Part shown: positions 53,247 to 64,000 of the stretch, piece by piece | Layout: each line of letters begins with the position of its first letter | Position numbering within the stretch: position 1 is the stretch's first letter | Source of the DNA: Branchiostoma lanceolatum | Lineage: Eukaryota > Chordata > Leptocardii > Amphioxiformes > Branchiostomatidae | Reading direction: 5' to 3' | Length of the DNA: 64,000 nt | NCBI RefSeq assembly: GCF_035083965.1 | Contig: NC_089740.1 | Location: 11,825,552-11,889,551, forward strand | Position numbers and translations under genes: made by a program | Notes under the pieces: generated by a model | Told to the model about the DNA's origin: nothing | Seen by the model: the letters and a program-made list of their open reading frames with translations, nothing else | Databases searched by the model: none

Positions 53247-54327
53247 CGAGTATTAAACAAAACCACGAACATATATCAATGTAAACGTGTTGTTTCCTAT
53301 CGTATGTCAGAACATGTCATTCCATGGTTTGCTAGAGTCACTAAAATTTAGAAAATAGAGCTAGTGGAACGTATTGTGGGTAATCGCATCATATTATACC
53401 TAGTATAAAGCATTCGTCAGTGCCTGCTCTTGTTCGTGAAATTCGGTGATCTGCTGTTATAATGGATAAGGTGCTAAAACAATAAACTTAACATAATTGT
53501 CACAGTTTCTTGTTTTTTTTCTATCATATTTGACAATTAGATAAATATAATTATACGAGACTACTGTAGGAAATGGTGAAGTATGATAATTGCATTTTTT
53601 GTAGTGTCGGTAGGGTTTGTGATTACGAAGATTTTTAAAAAATGTAACAGTGTGTTTCCTGCTCTTTGTCTATTATAGATCCAGTTTCCTTTCAAACGGC
53701 CGGTTGGGTCTACCTTATCTGGCTGCAGTTTTTCGAGGATTAGGTTGAAAACGTTGTTGGTCAGATTGCGCTGTCTGTCGTTAACGTCACAACGTCAGCG
53801 GGTCATAGACTTCAGGAGTGTGGATCTACTGCTGACTACATCAAAATTTATCAACTCTAAGTTTATAAATGTTTCGTCGCGTCATGTAGTGTTGGGATGA
53901 CCATGTGCTATCATGTGAATGAGATACACATGTACCATACTACACACAAAAGAAAAGTTACTCAATCATCCAACTGTATAGATTTTTTAAACGGTCAGAC
54001 GTTTTAGATATCATTCACTACCTTTCATCAGTGACTGGATAACGATTGTATTTGTATTGTGTATATTATTACCTGGCCATGGATGTCCATATCATAGAAC
54101 AAGACAGTACACAGTTCCCAAACCTGTGGTCCAAAATATAACTGGAATTTTCTCAGAGAAATAGGTTCATATAAGTGTCAGCTTTTCTTCTCCTTTGTCC
54201 ATAGATCTTCAAACCTTCTCACTTCCTTCAAGTCCGCTTTTCTTGATTTGGCTCGCCGCCAGGTTAGTTCGACCTTCACGGTGTTCCTTCAGTTTTCAGG
54301 CACAATAAGCCTTGTCTACGGCTGACC
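53247..54327. other. Crystallin 3' UTR and spacer
   Basis: After the crystallin poly(A) signal there is no recognised exon. A TTACTCAA ... TTTAAACGGTCAGACGTTTT block at about 53955-54010 belongs to the same dispersed family as the inverted repeat at 15023-15170. Confidence 0.45.
53481..53486 (+). terminator. Poly(A) signal of the crystallin gene
   Basis: AATAAA lies 235 bases past the crystallin stop codon, followed by a TG/T-rich stretch (TTGTCACAGTTTCTTGTTTT) such as favours cleavage. No competing signal lies between it and the stop. Confidence 0.55.
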
Positions 54328-54786
54328 TTGGTTAAAGTGAAGACATGTCGGGTAGATGGCAAAAGAAGGATAACAAAATTTACGTATTTCGCTCAATCAT
54401 TTGGTGCACAACTCTGGAATCCTGTTAGCTCCATTGTCCTTTCTAAATGCCGTGTTACTTATAATAATCGTATCCGGATCATTATGAATTTGCCTCGGCG
54501 GTGCAACGCAAGTGCAATGTTTGCTTATCACTCGACAGACACATTTGAATCAAGGCGAAGGAGGATATGTTACTCTTTCTTAAACGGATTACTCTCCTCC
54601 AATCACTGCATCATCAAGCGTTTGTTGAAATCGGACACCTACTACAGAAACTCGTTTTTCCGCAACACCTATGGTTTGCTGTGTAGTTATGTCTGTATGT
54701 CCTTTGGTGTTTATCAAGTCTGTATTCTTTTTTTCAATGTCCAACGTTTTATCGGGGGGTTCATACCTGAAATAAAGAACAAATGA
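54328..54786 (+). pseudogene. C-terminal fragment of a LINE ORF2-like protein
   Basis: A 152-codon frame. Its part from FAQSFGAQLWNP through YNNRIRIIMNLPRRCNASAM, FAYHSTDTFESRRRRICYSF and LNGLLSSNHCIIKRLLKSD resembles the region after the reverse transcriptase in CR1-like LINEs. There one finds YN..R.LLGLPR.CSAS.MF followed by a ...SF..RL..SDN segment. The reverse transcriptase itself is absent upstream, so this is a 5'-truncated copy on the plus strand, opposite to the fragment at the left edge. It is not a host gene. Confidence 0.6.
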
Positions 54787-56600
54787 AAACAATGCGTTGC
54801 TCATTTTCGACAAGGATATCCATTATTCTATATTTGAACTAATCACTACTGGTTCTATCGCTTACAGTCAACACACCGTACAAAAGAATCGTCTCTTGAT
54901 CTTGTATCTTGTGAAGAGTCATTTTAGTTGCAGCATTTCGAACTTTTTTTCTTCATTTTTCTTTTGTTCCTTTATTCATGAGTGTCCGTTGTATATTGTG
55001 TATGTTTACTTAGTGTTGCGTGCCTCTCACAAGTGTATGGGATCTTTATTTCACCTTGACATCTCACCTAAGAAAAGCTACCTCTTGCTTTTAAACCTTG
55101 CCTTTTCATAACGACATTACAGAACAATAAGACTTAAGATGGCATACACAATTCGGCGATTTCAAAAGCTAACAAAAAACACATCAATAGTACAATACGC
55201 TCTCTCCCACCAGTACTTTTCAAACTCCATTTTTATTGTTCTACACGAACCCGTCCAACCGTCGCATGTTATATGCCTTTTCACCTGCTGTCTTGTTGAC
55301 CAACGGGCGACATCAATATCTAAAAGATAAACGTACGCCGCACACAAAGACAATAGTGTTCTATCAGATGTATTGTTGTTCTCTTTGCCTGCGAACCTCT
55401 ATGCTTATAGAAGCACCTCTGTGAATGGCTGAGGGTGAACCTTACCCTCTCAGCCTCAGGTGGCGAGAAATATTTGATCTATCCCCTTTGTGAGGGTGTG
55501 AAAGGGGCTGTAATATATCTTCCTAACTCGATCGGTGCAGACTTAGCGGGCAAACAAATCCTTTCAATAAGCGTTCGCCGGTTGAAAAGATGATACTCTT
55601 GGTAAACAGAGTCTGGGAGCGCAAACTAGCTGCGCTGACAACAGCCTTCTAGTTGGGTAAAAATTTAGAGCTAAAACATTTCTAATTTTCTATTCCAAAT
55701 ATTCAAACACTTTTAACCCATAATTTTGAAAATGCATGTTGAATGCTGGATTCATATTTACTATAAAGTTCAATTCTTAGACCTTAAAAGTAATGAAAAC
55801 CTCTACAGAACTTTTACGTATAGGTAATTTGTGGTTGTTAACATAGGTTGCGTGTCCAATGATGTAGTGAAGTTGCATTTGGATGCAAGGAAAAGTTAAT
55901 GATGTCAACTATAGTCATCTTATTATAATACACATCAGCAGGTGCCTGATTTCAGTATGAAAGTAAGAATTTACCCATAACGGTTCTAACATAGTACAAT
56001 TAACTACAAGTACCACACTACGTGAAAGCAAGTCTAAGAAAAATTCACAGAAGCCAAAAATATTCCAAGCGTAATTTTATTCTTCATTCGAAAGAACAAA
56101 TTTCTATTACAGTTGATCTGAGACATTACGAGTGATCCCCATGGCAGTTGCGTTGAAAATTGGCGGGATTTCTCAGGCCGGGACGAGTGCAATGTTCGGC
56201 TGAGACAGAACGAAGATTGCAACTGTCCAGACCTGAGCAAAGACGCCGTGTCTTCAGTCACCTGAAAGAAAAAAAAGGAGCCAAAAAGAGGGGGAAAGGA
56301 GGATTTTTCTTTACTAACAGAAATGTCCTTGAGTGAGAAAGTGGTCTAGTAAATGTTAACGTGGTCTAGTAACATGAAGTCTACTCTAGATGGATACATC
56401 CGAATCATAGAGTGTTATTTCTAGTGGCCTCTGCAAGGTCATAGTAGAGAGGGTCTAAACACTGTGTCCACATACACTGAACCAGGGAAGACTTTTTGTC
56501 GTGAACTCAACCAAAGATATACAAACTTCCGGTGTTTCAAAACCAACAGATTGAAAAGGAAGACTGCAGAACGGGTGGCTTGAAATAAAAGAGCGACAAA
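54787..56600. other. Intergenic DNA, no gene seen
   Basis: Short unrelated frames only. A perfect-looking small hairpin GGCTGAGGGT ... ACCCTCTCAGCC lies at about 55427-55457. GCCGGGACGAGTGCAATGTT at about 56179 resembles GCCGGGACAAGTGCAATATC at 56637, a short duplicated segment. Confidence 0.45.
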
Positions 56601-58260
56601 GTCAGGTCCGATGGAGCAAGATGGCGGCAGCAGGCAAGCCGGGACAAGTGCAATATCGGCGGGAAACATTGTTCCTTATCCCGACCTTCCCGCCAAAAAC
56701 AAAACCGCTAAATTTTACAAACACACTCACCCCAAAACATTTTCCCTACTCTCTAAAACATCTTAGCGACAACAGTACTGTCAGTAGGATTTCCACGTAT
56801 TTTTTTCTTTACCTGTCAAGAAAAGCCAGGATTTTACACGACCTGTCCAGCCTAAACCCCTGAAACAAATGACCCGAAATGTTGACAGAGTTAACAAAAC
56901 GTCAACTGGACTGTCAACATGCTCTCAGCACGGTAGCACAAACGTAAAAGAAAACGTTTTGATGCATCACTCGCTACTTATCGGTCCATGTCCGTGTCAA
57001 TACCCCAGAACTACCCGACAAATTTCCCTCTTGGTTGCTTAACGCTAGAAAAAGAACGTTACTCTGGAAATTTCCCGTTACAATTTCACACCTGCCTATC
57101 GTAAGGGGTTACACTGGATGGAGAAAACTTTTCCCTGCGATTTTGGCTGCCCTAAATATCTACCCAAGCTTCAAGACATAGAAAACATCACCCTCTAAAG
57201 AAGTACTCAACCATAACGTTACATTCTGACAAATTTGGACCTGCAGTTGTATATACCACAACAATACTGTGAAAACAACAGAGGATATGAAATGCACGTT
57301 TTACCAAAGATACAAATCCATATTTTAGAAGAGAGCACTGATTTTGCACACCCTTAAGAGAGGGAGGGGGGCAGGTAGAAGCCGATGGCGCCAACAACAA
57401 TTTCCGCCACACCGTTTGAGTACAAACATAGTCAGACAGGCACAAGTGGCGGCAATCTAAATACAGTCGACTAAAAACAACACCTGTAAAACATAGAAGA
57501 ACAGGAAGCCATACTCTACAAGGAAAAGGAAGAAATGACCCAGCAAATAAAACTTCACCCAAACGTGAGGAAGATTTCTGTCAGCCGCAGACGACACCTC
57601 CTGTGCGCGGGAAAGACTTCTGTCAGCCGCAGACGACAGTCCTGTGCGCGGGAACAGAGCCGGAGCAGCAGGTGCCCGCGCTTTTATACCTGCGTCAGAG
57701 AAACAGCCAACTTTCCACACAAAAGAACCGGCTTCCATTACTGTTTACCCAGCCAAAGGACGCTAGCTTCGGTGTCCATTTACCCGAACTTGAGAAGCTT
57801 CCAGACCACCCAGCGAAAACGATACCATCTGCAAAAGAAGTGAGGCCTCAAGTGAGGACAAATTTTCCCGCCTAAAAGATGTTGGGATAGAGTAGGGGGT
57901 AGGGTTAGGGTGACAGGCCACAACGCTGAAAGTATTCACGCTACACAAAAGCAGGCACAGAAGGCAACCTTGGAGCACATTGTTCCGCCACATAGCTCCG
58001 TAGGCATTAGCAAACAACTTAAACCAGATCTAAGCAAGTTGGTACACTTACCATTACAATGTCGCCTTAAGGCACAATCTTTGCACAGAAACGACACTAA
58101 GTTTAGTACGAAACTCGTCACCAGTTGGTCTAAGTGTGTCTCACACCACCACAGAGTAATTCTGAGCAGCCTGGATTGTATTTCGTCGTCTTTGTGCGAC
58201 CTGAAAAAAGATTCCAGCGTTGTGGTCATTACAGTTTGTCAAACAAAGGGGAACACAATA
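56601..58260. other. Promoter-like and duplicated DNA, no confirmed gene
   Basis: A YY1-type AAGATGGCGGCAG lies at 56618-56630. The ATG within it opens an 80-codon frame (MAAAGKPGQVQYRRETL...) that I do not recognise. At 57570-57655 a unit of about 42 bases (GATTTCTGTCAGCCGCAGAC...TGTGCGCGGGAA) is duplicated. A GTAGGGTTAGGGTGACAGG stretch at about 57897 resembles telomeric repeats by chance. Frames on both strands overlap without similarity to known proteins. Confidence 0.4.
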
Positions 58261-58375
58261 CTTAAACACCTGGGACGCATGCGCACACTGAGCACCCTAA
58301 ACAATGGCGGCCTGGGGTTTTGGGCTAATGAGCACACACTTGTGGTCGGACTGTAAATCATTCTTATCGGATTAA
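58261..58375 (+). promoter_or_regulatory. TATA-less promoter-like segment (NRF1 + YY1 motifs)
   Basis: GACGCATGCGCACACTG (58275-58291) matches the NRF1 site YGCGCAYGCGC closely. AACAATGGCGGCC (58301-58313) matches the YY1 site in the plus orientation, the pair typical of housekeeping promoters with the start site nearby. It lies 70 bases upstream of the candidate exon. Confidence 0.4.
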
Positions 58376-58522
58376 ATGGCGTACAGCTCAAAATACAATA
58401 TATCAGTGATAACGCTTCCGGTGTGTGCTCTATCGGACACTTTGCTGAAGGCCTTTGGTGGCAATAGAGCTGCGAACGATAAGGGTGTGACAAAATTCCG
58501 TCGCACGGCCATAGTAGCTAAG
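58376..58522 (+). CDS. Candidate first coding exon, unknown product
   Basis: From the ATG at 58376 an open frame of 49 codons (MAYSSKYNISVITLPVCALS ... FRRTAIVAK) ends in phase 0 at AAG followed by a strong donor, GTGAGC. It sits just after NRF1- and YY1-like motifs. I do not recognise the protein and could not find a following exon within the window, so any rest of the gene would overlap or pass NTAQ1. It could equally be chance. Confidence is low. Confidence 0.22.
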
Positions 58523-59560
58523 GTGAGCCCATAAGAGTATCTCAAAGCAGATATTTGGAGGAAATACCACGATGTTTTCCTGAACGGGTTTTCTGGCAGC
58601 TGGATGTTTCCTGAAATGATCTGCGGAGAGCAGAATAAATACTTCTCTGGTTTGATGCCCATTGAATGAAATTGAAACATTAGAATGTCCCACTTTCAGG
58701 TAAACTGTACTCAGTAGCTATAGATTTGATCAATGCCATAAAGATGTTCAGGGCATTCATGCATACCGTGGAATAGCCCTGCGTAGGAGAAATAGTGCGT
58801 TGAATATGAATATATTTTTTACATTTATGGAAATTCTCAGAGGCGTAGACACGTAGAGCAGACTTCACGATTGAACTGCAGGAAATGATGGGTTTACAAA
58901 CATCATGACTCGCTGCATACGCCTCATGATATGCTGTAAGGAATGTTTGAAAAACGTTGAAATACGCAAAATCTTTCTAAGCCAAGGCGTTTCCAATCTG
59001 AAAGAAGTTTGAAGGACAAAATCCATTTGAAAAATTCAAACGCATCTTGTTTGATAGCGCACTGCTTTGGAAGAGTCCATTGTTGTCTATGCAAGAGGGG
59101 ACTTCCTGGCTGTTTCCTGCCAAACTGTATATTTTGGTCTCCTATGCAAATATGTCAAAAGCAAATTAAAGCTAGAAATCTCTCCTTCAACCTGGTGAAA
59201 ATTAAACTAAACAAAAAGATTGGAAGAGTCCGTTTCCAAGAGAGGGGTATTCTATAAAAATATGGGGAATGCAAATGTACCACGTCTTTTTTTTATTCCG
59301 TTAACAGCGAAGTCGTTTCAAGGTTGTAGTTCCGAAATGTTGCACCATTGTCCTCATCAGTTACTACATGTATCATGAATGTGAGGGAATTCCACAACCG
59401 ACGTGGCGGTGGCGACGTGGCGGTTGAAATAATTCCTGCATGTAGAGAGTGTGTGAACGTGCCCATACTGCTGCAGTACTGACAGTGATTAAAAGAGGGC
59501 GCCTTTGTACAACCCCATACTGAACATGCACTGCACATAATAGGATTCTTCTTTCCGGTA
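58523..59560. other. Intergenic DNA, no gene seen
   Basis: No exon recognised. Part of a long minus-strand frame (59293-59901) enters this stretch, but it is an artefact of the minisatellite to the right. Confidence 0.45.
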
Positions 59561-59990
59561 ATGGATGGCACTGTCAGCACCAAGGACACACTAGTGAGTA
59601 CCATGTATAGCGAAGTCAGTAACATGGATAGCATGTCAGTACCAGGGACTACACTAGTCAGTCCTATATAAGTACCATGGATTGTGTAGTCAGTACCAAG
59701 GACAGTGTAGTGAGTACCATGTACAGCAAAGTCAGTAATATGGATAACATTGTCAGTACCAGGGACTACACTAGTCAGTCCTATATTAGTACCATGGATT
59801 GTGTAGTCAGTACCAAGGACAGTGTAGTGAGTACCATGTACAGCGAAGTCAGTAATATGGATAGCATTGTCAGTACCAGGGACTTTACTAGTGAGTCCCA
59901 TATAAGTACCATGGATTGTGAAGTCAGTACCACGGACAGTACAATCAGTACCATGTACTGTGAAGTTTGTACTAAGGACAGTGTATGGGG
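59561..59990. repeat. 117-bp higher-order minisatellite of about 20-24-bp subunits
   Basis: ATGGATTGTG occurs at 59677, 59794 and 59911, exactly 117 apart, with an older partial copy to the left from about 59561. Inside each unit, subunits of 20-24 bases start GTCAGTACC or GTGAGTACC (GTCAGTACCAAGGACAGTGT, AGTGAGTACCATGTACAGC, GTCAGTAATATGGATA and so on). 117 is divisible by three and the subunits are stop-poor, so frames stay open on both strands. These frames have a repetitive 39-residue period and no other sign of being genes. Confidence 0.92.
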
Positions 59991-61686
59991 TGGATATTCC
60001 AAACGTTGCATGACTCCCACTGTGTTTTCAATTATGTATATCCTTACCTATTGTTTAAACAAAACAAAATAGACAAAATAATTATCATAGTATATTTATG
60101 CACTATCCCCACCATTTTCACAGCATCTGGCTTTAAAGTGTAGAATTATGTTCTCTGGCAAGGTATTTGGTGACAGTTTCCAGAAACATGAAACAGCAGA
60201 AGAGTCAGAATACACATTAACAGACATTGAATGCTGTATATTTTTTCTTTATCTTGCTTAATTCATTCACAGTACAACGCACATTTACCACAGACAATGC
60301 ATCATGAAAGTAACTTAATCTTTGCAGAGACATTTTCTAGGTTTGAAGCAAAACTTGTGCATCTAGTCCCCGTTGCAAACATGATACGTTATTTTTTTAT
60401 CATTAACATTTTAAGACATGCAATTCTATTCTCAGAAAAAGGTAAAGACAGCCTAAAGCAAAGCCAACCCATTACATAAACACATTTATAAATGTATTGA
60501 AAGGTAACGACAGAGAACTGCAATGTATGCTATGGCAATGTATGTTTCCTTTTAGAAGTTATTACTAATAAGCAAAACAGAGTTCAAGAAAAAAAGGAAA
60601 ATATTGAGACTGAATGCTTCCTCCCTCTTTGTATATGTATCAATATTTAGTGAAAAGTTGCTTGTTTAGTCAAATCTCTGAACTTCTATATCATTCAGAT
60701 TACATTTTACCAGTAAGTGTCAGTAAGTGGTCAAGTCACAGTCATCTAATGACAAAAAATTGGGAGCATTTTTGGGATAGCCCCAGATGCTTATTACTAG
60801 TAGTACATGTACATGATTCAGGGGCAGAAAAGGTTATAGTATATCCTAGTTAGTGGTCATTTCTTTCATAGCATTGTTCAAAATCCTACATGTATGAAAA
60901 AAATCATTTTAGGAATGTGGCTGTGCATTTTGCAGTTAGTTATAAAGAACAACCATGTATGCGGAAAACACAAGGAAAACACCTATTTACAATGTATTGA
61001 TAACCAACTAGAATGATGCACAAGTGCTCAAAGGAGAAAACTCATATATAACATTAGTTGAACACTAATCCTAGCTCTTCTTAATGCTTATCGTTTTATC
61101 ACAGTACTTGTGGTATAATCTATATATAACGTTGCGTACACCCATGCATATATTGGTGTGGAGGTATTCAGTTTATACACCAAAAAGGGTATTTCTATTG
61201 TGAGAATATAGTATTAATTTTGGATGTATGTACTCATGTGACTTTGTTGTAAGTACAGTATTGTCTGCCATGATGAATGTTTAAACCTGGAAGCTACCAG
61301 TAAATTTCAATTCAAATACTGTAGATCCATCTACCTTTGCATGGGTTTTATTTTGCAGTACGATGGAAAATAGATTTTAGCGGTGTTTTAAATTTGCTGT
61401 TGAAACAGTTTTGTAGTACAGTAGTCATACAAGGGATACATATTTGCAGTGTGAATTTGCTGTGGAGAAGTCACAGTGAAAACTTCAAAACATAGAATCA
61501 CTGTGAAAGTTTAAGGATTTTCAATAATATGTAATTGCAATCAAGGCATGTGCCTGTATGCAGATTTAGGAAACTGACTCTTCCAGATTCAACCAATCAG
61601 TATGGCCGCTGTGACATCATACAAACATCTTATCAGTGCCTCCTAAGCACTATGCATGCATTAGCATGGCTAAGCCATTAAACACA
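59991..61686. other. Intergenic DNA and 3' flank of NTAQ1
   Basis: AT-rich, without exons. 61233-61295 carries a degenerate minus copy of the YY1/CRE/E-box-like block (TTTAAACATTCATCATGGCA on the minus strand). 61318-61520 resembles a decayed TA-MITE with CACTGTGAAAGTTT-type segments, but I could not fix its ends. Confidence 0.45.
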
Positions 61687-64000
61687 TTAACTAGGATCTG
61701 GAGCCAGGGCTTGTTCTTCGACAGTTGGTGTCCGAAAGCGAAGTCTAAAAGTCTTGAGGTTGAGAATTTCTCCCACGAACGTGCTGGGGGTCATGTCGAT
61801 GAACATCGGCAGATTCATGGCGCTCACTGGAAAAACGGAAAAAGGTTTTCTTAAAGTAAAATCACAATTTTTAAAAGATCAAAGAATCAAGTACAAAAAG
61901 TCCTCATGGACTGATGCACATTTAAACAATAGCTGACTATCACCAAAAAATCATGACCATAACAAGTCCAGAACAAAAGATATAAAACCATAAGTTCCCC
62001 TGCAGTACCAAAGAAACCTGCTAGGGACCCCAAAATCTTATCATTACCTGGAGACATCAAGACCTACATGTGACTCCCAAAATATTGTAAAAATCTATCC
62101 ATGACTTCTTAAGTTATGCTATTCAGCCACAAAACCGTACATGCTACCAAAAATATAAAGATGGCAAAGATACAAAGTCAAAACATAAAAACATAAAAAA
62201 TACAGCTACAAGGTGAAGGTATGAAGATGCATATAAGGAATTGAATGATGTGAAAGGACTGGAATGAACCGAACTGAACTTACGATCAGTCTGGATACAG
62301 GGGTACTCGGGTGGAGGGGACATCCATCCGCCGGCTACTCTCATGTGAGACCGATCCGAGGCAAAGATCATCAGGTAGTCTGTGGCAGGAACCACCCGGA
62401 ACTTCCTGAAGGAAACAGAAGGTAGCTCAACGTTAGAAGACCATGTAAATAGTTTTCAATAGATTTCTTGGCCAAAATGTCAATGTACACGCCATTTTCT
62501 AGTAACTACATTACAGGTACATTAATTCATAATATATGGAAGGCATTCAGGACTGATGGAAGCCATAGAGAAACCATGATGTCTTATGAATTGAAACCAT
62601 CCATTTGAAACTACAAGATTTTGTGAAGACACAGTGCAGAAATTCTCTTTTCATATTATTGAAAATCCTCTATACCAAATGTAAGAAGGGGTGGGGAGTA
62701 TACCGATATCAATGACAGAACCTTTGATATTTAATACATCCATTCATTCATGACCTTATGATTTGATTACATGTAATTTGATTTTAATGGGATTGTGACG
62801 AATACAATACATGCGGGACAGAGGCAGGTATTGTTGGTGTCATGACCCACACATAAAACATTATAGAACAAAGAGAACATGTAGCAAAATATAAAACAAA
62901 ACAGTTCATTATCTCAGGATAGAGCACTGACCTGTGGAACTGAGGCCTGAGCTCCTCATCACTATGAAAAGTTGCAGTGCAGTACCGGGAGAAGTTGCAA
63001 GGGAACGGTAACATGGAGTCTAGATCGTACACATCCGTCTGCTGCCCCTCTCTCTGGTGCAGCAGGACCACATGGTAGTCCTGCATGTCAGTAGACAAGA
63101 ACATACAAACTGTGGTTAAACTGTCTTTTATCATAATCAAATTCTTCTAGAAGGTACATGGCTTTCCTATAAGTAAATGCAGTATAGTATATAACATGTA
63201 CTTTCCCCAATTTAAAAAAAATATATCCTAAATACATTTATATACACATGTCTGGATATAGAGATTCCCGGTCTGAACTTTTAAACTCTGATTCATCATT
63301 GGCACTTTAGATCAATGGATTGACTTAGAACTCAGGATTTATAAATGGGAGACCGCCGTAACACATTCTTAGCATCCAGATCGATGACTCGGAGTTTATG
63401 TTGACAGACTCTGAACAGGGTCTCTACCTTTTAAATTGGGGATTCTACCCTGATAAATCTATTAGATAAAAAAGTTCCTCTAATCTCATCCTCATGCAAA
63501 TATTGACTGGTCTACAATCACCCCTTAGCAAAAATAGACCACTGTACATGTATGAAAAATATCTACTCAAAAATCAGCCCGATTCTTTCAAATGTTCATC
63601 GCGAAACTTACCCAGACCACAGGTTTGCCAGGTCCATATTGTCTACCAGCTTTCTGCATCCACAGAGGGACCTGCAATAAAAGCAATTATAAATAAAGAC
63701 AAATTTATGAATCATAAAAGGGAGTAATATCTCTAAGCAATCCACTGTCCTATCTATTAAGAATGATTTCTATTGTGATTGTACATGTAAGTTTGGCTGA
63801 CTTAAACCTTCTCCCTGCTGCCTAACTCTGTAACCAATAGGGAATTGGGTGCCAAACAGCTACTTCAGAGTGCTATATGTTATCTTTAGTGATTTCATTC
63901 TAAGATTATGACCAAGAAAGAAAATTGTGTTAATGTCTCAATGATCATAACTCATTGACAGGGCATCAGATCATCCATAGGTGGCTATGAGATTGTTGTA
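61687..64000 (-). CDS. NTAQ1: Protein N-terminal glutamine amidohydrolase, 3' part
   Basis: Four exons on the minus strand, 63612-63671, 62932-63080, 62284-62405 and 61687-61826, join in phase to the stop at 61687. The enzyme deamidates N-terminal Gln to Glu, feeding the Arg/N-degron pathway. Visible family blocks are [20 protein letters not shown] then DYHVVLLHQ with the catalytic His, [14 protein letters not shown] with the catalytic Asp, [28 protein letters not shown], and MNLPMFIDM near the end. The N-terminal exon(s) with the catalytic Cys (the VYxSCYCEEN-type region) are not found up to 64000 and must lie outside, so the gene is cut by the window edge and not broken. The C-terminus (LAPDPS) extends past the usual end without conservation. 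Confidence 0.93.
61940..62125 (+). repeat. Dispersed non-autonomous repeat, copy C
   Basis: ATCATGACCATAACAAGTCC, CCCCTGCAGTACCAAAGAAA, CTGCTAGGGACCCCAAAATC and ACTTCTTAAGTTATGCTATT match 1720-1920 in order. It lies in the last NTAQ1 intron. Confidence 0.6.
63804..63885. mobile_element. TTAACC-like mini-element, copy 3
   Basis: TAAACCTTCTCCCTGCTGCC, then GGAATTGGGTGCCAAACAGC and TACTTCAGAGTG, almost the same as 23201-23280 apart from its right tip. It is upstream of the last NTAQ1 exon visible here. Confidence 0.65.

Noticed and set aside
56621-56863. 80-codon gene beginning MAAAGKPGQV
   Set aside because: The ATG lies in a YY1-like motif (AAGATGGCGGC), the frame has no known domain, and no splice partner was found.
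57893-57915. Telomere-like GGGTTAGGGT
   Set aside because: There is only about one and a half units, and it could be chance.
59293-59901. 202-residue minus-strand repeat protein
   Set aside because: The frame is open only because the minisatellite period is a multiple of three and its subunits lack stops. The opposite strand is open as well.

Overview
The window is metazoan nuclear DNA. It holds intron-rich genes with GT-AG splicing, microsatellites, many small transposons and non-LTR retrotransposon pieces, and no bacterial operon structure. A cephalochordate (amphioxus, Branchiostoma-like) is my best guess. The reasons are vertebrate-like orthologues of identical length (MCCC2 563 aa, FAH 419 aa), a multi-domain beta/gamma-crystallin, expanded carbohydrate sulfotransferases with shuffled EGF domains, and a dense load of short inverted-repeat elements. 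The species is inferred, not proven.

Layout: 1-6.5 kb is repeat-rich: a truncated reverse transcriptase, octamer-rich repeats, microsatellites and a large head-to-head tandem array. 7.1-8.7 kb is an intronless Gal/GalNAc/GlcNAc-type sulfotransferase. 10.7-15.4 kb (minus) is an eight-exon type II membrane protein with two EGF domains and an HNK-1-family sulfotransferase domain. 18.2-26.2 kb (minus) is a complete 16-exon MCCC2. 26.8-33.2 kb (plus) is a complete 13-exon FAH, divergent from MCCC2 across 583 bp. 34.6-37.4 kb (plus) is a six-exon HNK-1-family sulfotransferase without EGF domains. 38.7-45.8 kb (minus) is an eight-exon alpha-2,8-sialyltransferase (ST8SIA-like). 48.5-53.2 kb (plus) is a seven-exon beta/gamma-crystallin with eight Greek keys. 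54.3-54.8 kb is a LINE tail. 56-58.5 kb holds promoter-like DNA and one orphan candidate exon. 59.6-60 kb is a 117-bp-period minisatellite. 61.7 kb to the window end (minus) is the 3' part of NTAQ1, whose first exon(s), with the catalytic Cys, lie beyond the window.

Functionally there are two groups. Three PAPS-dependent sulfotransferases and one sialyltransferase, all Golgi type II enzymes, surround a divergent pair of mitochondrial/cytosolic amino-acid catabolism genes (MCCC2 for leucine, FAH for tyrosine). The crystallin and NTAQ1 are unrelated to these.

The most unusual structures are: two minisatellites, in neighbouring genes, whose repeat unit is an exon edge plus its splice acceptor; a 789-bp foldback element with 8-bp target duplications and GCGCGTGAAA iterons; a set of palindromic TA-flanked mini-elements sharing only their tips, one of them at the centre of a ~295-bp palindrome; and a 127-bp intronic array carrying a palindromic octamer core in the crystallin gene. 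All exon models were spliced by eye from conserved protein matches, GT/AG sites and phase; every complete gene model adds up to a whole number of codons.
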